5,739 nucleotides of DNA. Origin: Aquifex aeolicus (GTDB taxonomy: Bacteria > Aquificota > Aquificia > Aquificales > Aquificaceae). Shown here one piece after another: positions 1 to 4,768 of the stretch. The stretch is taken from contig DRNB01000072.1 of the NCBI GenBank assembly GCA_011375045.1, positions 1-5,739 on the forward strand, in the 5' to 3' direction. Each line of letters starts with the position of its first letter. The first letter of the stretch is position 1. The notes under the pieces were generated by a model. It did no database searches. It worked only from the letters and a program-made list of their open reading frames with translations, and was not told where the DNA came from. The position numbers were made by a program, and so were the translations under genes.

Positions 1-311
1 GCGAAAGCTCCCCAAGGCTAAGGGAGCTTCTGGCGGATCCCCGGTCGGAGTTCAAGGTGGAGGGCTTGGGCTACAAGGAGGCTTCCCACTTCCTGAGGAA
101 CGTGGGACGTCCGGACGTGGCTATAATAGACAGGCACGTTCACAGGTTTCTTCTGGAAAACGGTCTGTATCCGCAGATAAAGACACTTACCCCGAAGAGA
201 TACAGGGAGATGGAGTCCATCCTCGGGAGGCTGGCTTCGAATCTGGATTTAACCCTTGGGGAGCTGGATCTTTACATCTTCTACGTGAAAACGGGCAGGA
301 TCCTCAAGTAG
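1..311 (+). CDS. ogg: 8-oxoguanine DNA glycosylase/AP lyase, Ogg2 type (5' end outside window)
   Basis: C-terminal half (about 103 residues of roughly 205-210 expected) of a bifunctional base-excision repair enzyme that removes 8-oxoguanine from DNA and nicks the abasic site. The open frame enters from the left edge at position 3, so the GTG at 57 is internal and not the start. The helix-hairpin-helix signature reads VEGLGYKEASHFLRNVG; in this family the lysine of GYKEAS is the Schiff-base nucleophile, and the aspartate of the following IIDRH is the catalytic acid. Both are present. The protein ends in ...KTGRILK-stop. A C-terminal lysine is the known guanine/8-oxoguanine discriminator of Ogg2 enzymes, so the active-site half looks intact. 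The stop at 309-311 is followed by the ferredoxin gene after about 69 bases containing a probable promoter, so the two need not be co-transcribed. Family assignment is firm; the N-terminal half cannot be judged. Confidence 0.93.
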   Translation, partial: ESSPRLRELLADPRSEFKVEGLGYKEASHFLRNVGRPDVAIIDRHVHRFLLENGLYPQIKTLTPKRYREMESILGRLASNLDLTLGELDLYIFYVKTGRILK

Positions 312-344
312 TTGATTAAACTCATAAAGAGAGCTCCTCCCTCC

Positions 345-360
345 TGTTAAAATTAACGAA
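345..360 (+). promoter_or_regulatory. Probable extended -10 promoter of the ferredoxin gene
   Basis: TGTTAAAAT (345-353) fits a TG-N-TAAAAT extended -10 element, putting the transcription start near 360 and giving a leader of about 21 nt that just contains the Shine-Dalgarno sequence. No good -35 box is visible 16-18 bases upstream, which is tolerable for an extended -10. The 10-mer GTTAAAATTA (346-355) recurs exactly on the minus strand in front of the ADP-ribosylglycohydrolase gene (1989-1980), which strengthens the call. Inferred by pattern only. Confidence 0.45.
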
Positions 361-368
361 AAAGCTCC

Positions 369-376
369 GGAGGTGA
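369..376 (+). promoter_or_regulatory. Ribosome-binding site that decides the ferredoxin start
   Basis: GGAGGTGA is a near-perfect anti-16S match. The GTG at 378 lies only 4 bases after the GGAGG core, while the ATG at 381 lies 7 bases after it. The spacing favours the ATG at 381. Confidence 0.75.
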
Positions 377-380
377 AGTG

Positions 381-713
381 ATGGAGTTCAGACACCTCTT
401 TGTCTGCGTCAACCAGAGACCGCCCGGTCATCCTCAGGGATCCTGCGCCGACAGGGGTTCCAGGGAGGTGTATCAGGCTTTTATGGAGAAACTTCAGGAG
501 GATCCTGAGCTTTTCATGAGCGTTGCGGTAACGCCGACCGGCTGCCTGGGTCCCTGCATGATGGGTCCCACCCTGGTGGTTTACCCCGAGGGGATCTGGT
601 ACGGAAACGTCAAGGTGGAGGACGTGGAGGAGATAGTCAGCGAGCACCTCAAGGGTGGAAAACCCGTAGAGAGACTCGTTATATCCAGAGGTAAACCCCC
701 GGGCATGTTTTAG
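381..713 (+). CDS. Thioredoxin-like [2Fe-2S] ferredoxin
   Basis: Small soluble electron carrier of 110 residues binding one [2Fe-2S] cluster in a thioredoxin fold. The four cluster cysteines are C9, C22, C55 and C59 (spacing C-x12-C...C-x3-C); C55 and C59 lie in the segment PTGCLGPCMMGP. The sequence, including the ending KPPGMF, is very close to the structurally characterised Aquifex aeolicus ferredoxin (Fd4) as I remember it; related domains occur in NuoE-type and hydrogenase subunits and in the Azotobacter and Clostridium pasteurianum 2Fe-2S ferredoxins. The physiological partner of these free-standing ferredoxins is not well established. A GTG at 378 would add one residue, but the ATG at 381 has better ribosome-binding-site spacing. 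The gene appears monocistronic: it has its own -10 element, an upstream ogg gene, and a convergent hfq 27 bases downstream. Confidence 0.95.
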   Translation: MEFRHLFVCVNQRPPGHPQGSCADRGSREVYQAFMEKLQEDPELFMSVAVTPTGCLGPCMMGPTLVVYPEGIWYGNVKVEDVEEIVSEHLKGGKPVERLVISRGKPPGMF

Positions 714-717
714 GTGT

Positions 718-734
718 GGGCGCACAGGGCGCCC
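718..734. terminator. GC-rich hairpin between convergent ferredoxin and hfq genes
   Basis: GGGCGC (718-723), loop ACAGG, GCGCCC (729-734): a perfect 6-bp GC stem lying in the 27-bp gap between two convergent stop codons. It could serve either strand. Neither side carries a real T tract, so it is either a weak or atypical terminator or a 3'-end stabilising structure. Confidence 0.45.
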
Positions 735-740
735 CTTAAA

Positions 741-983
741 TCACCCCTGCCCCGGTACCCCCGCTTCTTCGAACTCGATCTCCAGCCTCTCGTGAGGGAT
801 TATGGTTGTGATGGCGTGTTTATAAACGAGCGTTTGCTGTCTGCCGTCCTCGAGAAGGATGGTAAACATATCGAAGGAACGGATCTTCCCCTGAAGCCTC
901 ACCCCGTTTACCAGGTAAATAGACACCTTAACCCTTCTCTTCCTCGCTGTATTGAGAAAGCTCTCCTGTAATTTGTAAGGCAT
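741..983 (-). CDS. hfq: RNA chaperone Hfq
   Basis: Sm-like protein of 80 residues that forms a hexameric ring, binds A- and U-rich RNA and promotes small RNA-mRNA pairing and mRNA turnover. The Sm1 region (residues about 18-46) contains VSIYLVNGVRLQG and SFDMF; the Sm2 signature YKHAITTI is at 54-61. Q6, F40, Y54, K55 and H56 correspond to the proximal (U-binding) pocket residues Q8, F42, Y55, K56 and H57 of E. coli Hfq; the neighbouring D9 is replaced by E7. The basic rim patch RKRR (14-17) is retained. The C-terminal tail is short (about 17 residues after Sm2), unlike the long disordered tail of enterobacterial Hfq. It is nearly identical to the Aquifex aeolicus Hfq that I recall. It lies 5 bases after the ADP-ribosylglycohydrolase stop, so the two genes are probably co-transcribed and translationally coupled. 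This is not the familiar miaA-hfq-hflX context. Confidence 0.97.
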   Translation of the reverse strand: MPYKLQESFLNTARKRRVKVSIYLVNGVRLQGKIRSFDMFTILLEDGRQQTLVYKHAITTIIPHERLEIEFEEAGVPGQG

Positions 984-988
984 CTGTT

Positions 989-1975
989 TTACCTCCTTAT
1001 TATCATATTCTCTGTAATATCATACAGCTTCTCCGCCAGCTCTTCATAACGAGCTGCTCCCTCGAGGGCGGAGGTAAGGTGGGAGGGGAAAACCCCCTGC
1101 CCGAAGTATCCGCCCACAAAGGAACCTACCAGAAAGCCTATCGCATCCGTATCGCCCCCAAAACTCCCGTAGGAGTTCACACCGCTCCAGAAGGCTTCTA
1201 AGGGAGCGTCTATCTGGGAGAGAAAGATGAAAAGGGCGAGGGGAAGAGCTTCGAAGACGAAGGAACCGTTCCCGATGTTCCTCACAGCCATATCGAGATC
1301 AGCCCCCTCGTAGAGCAGTTCCTGAACGAGATCGATCGTTCTGGAGAACCTCTTGTCCTCTATAAAACGCTTGAGGGAGTTCAGAAACCTTATCCTCTCG
1401 TTCATGTCCCTGAGTTCGAACTCGTCCAGAAGCAGGTAGGAGATAGCCGCTCCGAGCACAGCTGCCCCGTCGGATACCGCCTGACTTCTGTGGGTCAGGA
1501 GGGATACAACCCTGGACCCCTCCGCCGCCAGTTTGGGGTTGTAGTAGTGAAAGAGTCCAACAACCACGCTCCTCAGAATACCTTCGACTGAGCTTCCCCT
1601 TACCCCGTGGGTCGAGGGGTTTATACCGCGGGCGAGCAGATCCACCGCGGTGAGGAGGGAGGGGTCCGGATACCTGTGGGAGACCTCATCCTCATACCAG
1701 AGAATAAGTCTGTTCAGGAAATCCCTCACATCTATGGCTTTTTTTGAGACCACGCTCTCGAGGAGCAGTCTTACCACGGTGGTCTCGTCCGAAGTCTCCT
1801 CAGGGAGCTGTCCCTGAGCAGGACTGGAGGGATGGGGGGGCACAAAACCCTCTACACGACCGCCGTAAAACTCCTGCACCTCCTCCTGAACCACGTCCTC
1901 CACACACTTTCCAATAGCGTCCCCGAGCGCGCCCCCCAGAAGGACACCCTTAAACCTCTCCCTGAGGATGTTCAT
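989..1975 (-). CDS. ADP-ribosylglycohydrolase (DraG/ARH) family protein with altered metal ligands
   Basis: An all-helical DraG/ARH-family protein of 328 residues; characterised members hydrolyse ADP-ribose from arginine or serine side chains or related substrates, using two Mg/Mn ions. Family landmarks in order: RFKGVLLGGALGDAIG (7-22), the SDET box (62-65), NGSFVFEALPLA (236-247) and GGDTDAIG (273-280) followed by the helix LVGSFVGGYFG. In characterised members the second motif is T-D-D and the last is G-G-D-x-D-T. Here these are S62-D63-E64 and D275-T276-D277-A278, so one metal aspartate has become glutamate and the final threonine is alanine. It may still bind metal, but the substrate cannot be predicted. 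No dinitrogenase reductase or ADP-ribosyltransferase gene is visible. ATG at 1975-1973 has no Shine-Dalgarno sequence; a TAAAAT element ends exactly 6 bases before it, suggesting a leaderless mRNA. First gene of a probable operon with hfq. Confidence 0.88.
   Translation of the reverse strand: MNILRERFKGVLLGGALGDAIGKCVEDVVQEEVQEFYGGRVEGFVPPHPSSPAQGQLPEETSDETTVVRLLLESVVSKKAIDVRDFLNRLILWYEDEVSHRYPDPSLLTAVDLLARGINPSTHGVRGSSVEGILRSVVVGLFHYYNPKLAAEGSRVVSLLTHRSQAVSDGAAVLGAAISYLLLDEFELRDMNERIRFLNSLKRFIEDKRFSRTIDLVQELLYEGADLDMAVRNIGNGSFVFEALPLALFIFLSQIDAPLEAFWSGVNSYGSFGGDTDAIGFLVGSFVGGYFGQGVFPSHLTSALEGAARYEELAEKLYDITENMIIRR
991..997 (-). promoter_or_regulatory. hfq ribosome-binding site embedded in the end of the upstream gene
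   Basis: On the minus strand AGGAGGT is formed by the last two arginine codons (AGG AGG) and the first base of the TAA stop of the ADP-ribosylglycohydrolase gene, 7 bases before the hfq ATG. Ribosomes finishing the first gene would sit on the hfq initiation site, a classic coupling arrangement. Confidence 0.8.
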
Positions 1976-1996
1976 AGGATAATTTTAACCCCGGGA
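1976..1996. promoter_or_regulatory. Compact divergent promoter region (glycohydrolase-hfq versus apbE)
   Basis: Only 21 bases separate the two start codons. On the minus strand TAAAAT (1987-1982) is followed by exactly 6 bases before the ATG, so transcription would begin at or beside the A of the start codon. On the plus strand GATAAT (1978-1983) would place the start near 1990, leaving a leader of about 7 nt before the apbE ATG at 1997. The two candidate -10 boxes overlap by two bases, so simultaneous polymerase binding would be excluded. Any -35 boxes would have to lie inside the opposite gene; I see no clear ones. Confidence 0.45.
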
Positions 1997-2833
1997 ATGC
2001 GGAAGGCTACGGTGCTGCTCCTCCTCTTTGCTACCCTGAGCTTCCCTGTTCAGAGGCTTTTCTACCTCATGGGAACCTACGCCGTTATCGATCTGCCGGC
2101 GGAGGAGGAGGTTTACAGAACCTACCGCTACATGAGGGAGATAGAGAGGAAGCTGTCCTCTTACAGGGAGGACTCGGAGATATCCCTGATAAACAGAAAG
2201 GCGGGTGTGGAGCCGGTTCCCGTTTCACCGGAAACCCTCGAGGTTCTGAAAAAGGCGGTTCACATCTACCGGCTGACCTGGGGGAGCTTCGACATCACCA
2301 GGAACGACGCCGGAAGAGCGGGAGCTGTTCAGGATCTGAAGATAGAAGGGAACAGAGTCTTTCTGAAAAGGAGAGGGGTCTCCCTGGATCTGGGGGGGAT
2401 CGGGAAGGGTTACGCGGTGGAGATGGCTTACCGGAACACCTCCGCGGAATGGGGTTTCTTAGGGATAGCCGGGGACATGAAGGTGTGGGGACACAGAAGG
2501 GTCCTCGGCGTAAAGGATCCCCTCCGGGGGGGGATCTTCCTGCTGATGGTGAACGCGAGGGATCTCTGCCTGTCGACCTCAGGAAACTACCACAGAAGGC
2601 ACATAAAGGTTAAGGATCCCCAGCTGGTTCAGCTGACGGTGGTTTTCGAAGACTGCACCTTTGCGGACGCCCTCGCCACAGCCCTGTTTTCCATGGACAG
2701 GGAGCAGAGGAGAAGGTTCCTCTCGGAAAACCCCGACGTGGGTGTCCTCGAGGTATACAGGGACGGCAGCTTTTACGTTAACGGGAGCTTCCTGACCTAC
2801 TTCACGTCGATCCTTTTCCCCGAGGGGGATTGA
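1997..2833 (+). CDS. apbE: ApbE-like FAD:protein FMN transferase, compact form
   Basis: Predicted periplasmic Mg-dependent enzyme of 278 residues that transfers FMN from FAD to a threonine of a target protein (RnfG/NqrC-like or other flavoproteins). Visible motifs: MGT (25-27), SSYREDSEISLIN after a helical segment, GSFDIT (96-101), DLGGIGKGYAVE (131-142), IAGDMKVWG, STSGNY (193-198) and ADALATAL (223-230), where D224 and T228 are the expected Mg ligands. A basic start plus hydrophobic stretch (residues 2-18) suggests export or a membrane anchor; there is no lipobox cysteine. It is shorter than usual: only 31 residues separate GSFD from DLGG, where 55-65 is typical, and the HxIxDPxTG loop is reduced to HIKVKDP. 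Activity is therefore likely but unproven. An upstream in-frame ATG at 1832 would run antisense through the glycohydrolase gene and is rejected. No Shine-Dalgarno sequence. A weak terminator follows. Confidence 0.88.
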   Translation: MRKATVLLLLFATLSFPVQRLFYLMGTYAVIDLPAEEEVYRTYRYMREIERKLSSYREDSEISLINRKAGVEPVPVSPETLEVLKKAVHIYRLTWGSFDITRNDAGRAGAVQDLKIEGNRVFLKRRGVSLDLGGIGKGYAVEMAYRNTSAEWGFLGIAGDMKVWGHRRVLGVKDPLRGGIFLLMVNARDLCLSTSGNYHRRHIKVKDPQLVQLTVVFEDCTFADALATALFSMDREQRRRFLSENPDVGVLEVYRDGSFYVNGSFLTYFTSILFPEGD

Positions 2834-2854
2834 GGACAAAAAAGTCCGTTTTTT
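2834..2854 (+). terminator. Short intrinsic-type terminator after apbE
   Basis: GGAC (2834-2837), A6 loop, GTCC (2844-2847), then G and six Ts (2849-2854), immediately after the apbE stop. The four-pair stem is weak, but the T run is in the right place; the A6 run could also pair with the T6 run as an alternative fold. Probably partial termination between apbE and the porin gene. Confidence 0.5.
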
Positions 2855-2924
2855 ATGAGCGGGATCATACTAAAAGATACTGAGATTTGATTTCATTTTC
2901 TAAAACTACGGAGGTGAAGAGGAG
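2848..2924 (+). promoter_or_regulatory. AT-rich leader/promoter region and ribosome-binding site of the porin gene
   Basis: This gap of about 77 bases is clearly AT-richer than the flanking genes. Candidate -10 elements are TAAAAG (2871-2876) and GATACT (2876-2881); neither has a convincing -35 partner, so the promoter position is uncertain. The ribosome-binding site is strong: GGAGGTGA at 2910-2917, 7 bases before the ATG at 2925, identical to the one before the ferredoxin gene. This fits a well-translated envelope protein. Confidence 0.4.
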
Positions 2925-4196
2925 ATGAAGAGGACAGTTCTCACGGGAGCGTTGCTCGCTTCCTCCGCAATCTTTGCCCAGCCTGCGGGAGACATAGGAC
3001 AGATAAGGGAGGAGTTAGAGGTTATCAAAGACGAGCTGAGAAGGCTCCGGCTGGAGATCGCCATGCCCCAGATAACCGAGTACAAAAGCTACACAGGTCT
3101 CGGACCAGCAGCCTCCAAAGCCCTCATAAACCCCAGAGGTGTTTCCATAGGCGGTTACGGTGAGATATGGTTTACCAATATTCCCAACCAGAAACCCAAT
3201 ACGGAGGTAGACCTCTACAGGTTCATCATCTACCTCGGATACGCCTTTACCGAGAAGCTAAAGTTTAACTCGGAGATAGAGATAGAGCACGCAAAGATAG
3301 AGGCAGGGGAGGAGGACGGTGGTGAGGTTGCCATCGAGTTCGCCTTTGTGGATTACAGGTTCAACAGACTCTTAGGTATCAGGGGTGGTATGGTTCTGGT
3401 CCCTCTGGGTATAACCAACGAGTACCACGAACCGCCCACCTACATGAGCGTCAGACAGCCTTACCTCGAGAAGAGCCTCTTCCCCTTCACCTGGAGGGAA
3501 AACGGAGTTGGTGCTTACGGTGAAACGGATCTCCTGGAATACAGAGTTTATCTGATAAACGGGATGAAGGCTGAGGAGGAAGAATACAAACCTTCCTCAC
3601 CCCTCAAGAAGCTTGCCCAGAGCGGCGCGATGGCTGTTTCGGATCAGCTCGCCTTTACGGGCAGGGTGGATTTCAAGCTTCCCTACAACCTCAAGCTCGG
3701 AGGGGCAACCTTCATCTCCGGCGTTCAGAACGAGCAGGGGGAGAAGCTGGGAACTGTATCCATTCTCTCCCCACACCTCTGGTGGCAGTACGCTGGCTTC
3801 GACGTGCGCTTCGTGGGCGCTTACACCACGGTGAGCGGTGCGGACAAGATCACAGCTGAGCTGTCCCCTGCTACCTGCCCATCTCTCCCCAACACGTGTA
3901 ACGTTTTCCCCGAGAAGATGCAGGGTTTTTACCTTCAGGTTGCCTACAACGTTCTGCGCTTCTTCGACTCGGATCAGGAGCTGTTCCTCTTTGGGAAGCT
4001 CGAAGACATAAACGCTTACAAGGAAGTTCCCGCAGGGTATCAGAAACCGGCGGGAGGAAACTACAAGATATACAACATCGGTCTCACCTACAGACCTCAT
4101 CCCCTGGTAGCTCTAAAGGCGGACTACGTGAGGAAGGACGTTGACGAGGGTAACAACAGCGACATATACAGCATGGCGATAACCTGGATGTTCTGA
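2925..4196 (+). CDS. Porin-like outer-membrane beta-barrel protein with N-terminal coiled coil
   Basis: Predicted outer-membrane channel or barrel protein of 423 residues. Residues 1-18 form a signal peptide (KR start, hydrophobic core, likely cleavage after IFA). Residues about 22-46 form a charged heptad-like helix (IREELEVIKDELRRLRLEI), suggesting a short periplasmic coiled coil that could trimerise or contact peptidoglycan. From about residue 74 (GVSIGGYGEIWFTN) to the end, alternating polar/aromatic strands separated by charged turns are typical of a barrel, and the protein ends in the terminal phenylalanine (ITWMF) recognised by the Bam machinery. It resembles uncharacterised porins of Aquificales and phosphate-selective-porin-like families; substrate unknown. 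The only two cysteines lie in one loop (about residues 321-328, spacing C-x6-C) and probably form a surface disulfide. Separate from apbE by a weak terminator; a strong hairpin follows. Confidence 0.88.
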   Translation: MKRTVLTGALLASSAIFAQPAGDIGQIREELEVIKDELRRLRLEIAMPQITEYKSYTGLGPAASKALINPRGVSIGGYGEIWFTNIPNQKPNTEVDLYRFIIYLGYAFTEKLKFNSEIEIEHAKIEAGEEDGGEVAIEFAFVDYRFNRLLGIRGGMVLVPLGITNEYHEPPTYMSVRQPYLEKSLFPFTWRENGVGAYGETDLLEYRVYLINGMKAEEEEYKPSSPLKKLAQSGAMAVSDQLAFTGRVDFKLPYNLKLGGATFISGVQNEQGEKLGTVSILSPHLWWQYAGFDVRFVGAYTTVSGADKITAELSPATCPSLPNTCNVFPEKMQGFYLQVAYNVLRFFDSDQELFLFGKLEDINAYKEVPAGYQKPAGGNYKIYNIGLTYRPHPLVALKADYVRKDVDEGNNSDIYSMAITWMF

Positions 4197-4200
4197 TCAG

Positions 4201-4219
4201 ACCGCCCCTTCGGGGCGGT
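4201..4219. terminator. Strong hairpin between convergent porin and oxidase operons
   Basis: A perfect 8-bp stem: ACCGCCCC (4201-4208), loop TTC, GGGGCGGT (4212-4219), located 4 bases after the porin stop and 4 bases before the convergent membrane-protein stop. Stem strength and position argue for a bidirectional terminator. T tracts are minimal on both strands (TT on the plus side, AG-rich on the minus side), so termination may need a factor or the hairpin may protect 3' ends. Confidence 0.65.
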
Positions 4220-4223
4220 TCAG

Positions 4224-4766
4224 CTACACCCTCCTCCTTCTGCTCCAGCCAAAGATTATCCAGATGATAACCAGTCCGTAGAGTCCAAGCCCGAAGATCA
4301 GCAGAACCTTTCCGTACAGATGCTGGTCGTAGAGCGTGTAGGTGGAGCACAGGATCACGTTCTTCCACCTGTAAACCATCGCTGTGGCGGTGAGCATGGA
4401 GCTGAAGAGAAGTCCGAACACCCCCTTCACCAGCTTGGGCAGGGCTGGAAGACTCCTCTGGAGGATAAACCCTCCCACGAACATGGACAGATGGTAGATC
4501 TGATCAGCCCACTCATAAAGCTCGCTCACGTCAACGCTTCTGGGTATCGACCAGAAGATAAAGAGGAAGGAAAACAGGATAAGACCCGAGACCCGCTCCG
4601 GATGATCCCTCAGAGGGAAAAGGGAGGTGCTGCGTCCCAGAAGAATACCCAGACCTAAGAGGCTAAAGGTCTGAACAAAAGCCTTCCCGACCATCCGGGA
4701 ATCCAGAAAACCGTCGAGGGGAAAGGTTATAAGAAGGTAGAGGAGAAGGATCAGCGCAACCACCAA
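4224..4766 (-). CDS. Six-helix membrane protein of the oxidase operon, possible CtaG/DUF1404-like assembly factor
   Basis: Integral membrane protein of about 180 residues with six predicted helices (roughly 2-20, 29-45, 59-74, 90-104, 112-131 and 152-173) and a basic C-terminus (SRRRRV), presumably cytoplasmic. The likely start is TTG at 4766-4764, two bases after the sco stop (GTG at 4763 is the alternative), with GAGG upstream inside the end of sco. The open frame continues 42 codons further upstream, but that segment overlaps sco out of frame, is Cys/Pro/Trp-rich and hydrophilic, and is not credible as coding. Polar membrane-edge residues W72, H92, W134 and D147-Q148-H149 resemble the pattern of Caa3_CtaG and DUF1404 proteins found beside terminal oxidases (copper insertion or assembly). 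This resemblance is from memory and weak; the operon position is the stronger argument. Otherwise a hypothetical membrane protein. Confidence 0.7.
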   Translation of the reverse strand: MVVALILLLYLLITFPLDGFLDSRMVGKAFVQTFSLLGLGILLGRSTSLFPLRDHPERVSGLILFSFLFIFWSIPRSVDVSELYEWADQIYHLSMFVGGFILQRSLPALPKLVKGVFGLLFSSMLTATAMVYRWKNVILCSTYTLYDQHLYGKVLLIFGLGLYGLVIIWIIFGWSRRRRV

Positions 4767-4768
4767 CT

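Noticed and set aside
5..29. Perfect 8-bp inverted repeat (AAGCTCCC ... GGGAGCTT, 9-nt loop)
   Set aside because: It lies inside the ogg coding frame with no T tract and no adjacent start; most likely chance in codon-constrained sequence.
336..373. CCTCC repeats that could pair with the ferredoxin Shine-Dalgarno sequence
   Set aside because: They lie upstream of the predicted transcription start near 360, so they would be in the mRNA only on read-through from ogg; no riboswitch-like architecture is visible.
249..725. 158-codon open frame on the minus strand across the ogg/ferredoxin junction
   Set aside because: Shadow of the ferredoxin gene, whose four cysteines and strong family match settle the coding strand.
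1832..1996. Longer apbE start (ATG at 1832) adding 55 residues
   Set aside because: The extra segment lies antisense to the first 48 or so codons of the glycohydrolase, has no signal-peptide character, and the ATG at 1997 gives a proper exported N-terminus just before the MGT motif.
3597..4368. Two minus-strand open frames within the porin gene and beyond its end
   Set aside because: Antisense shadows of the porin; their translations are low-complexity and lack any recognisable motif or ribosome-binding site.
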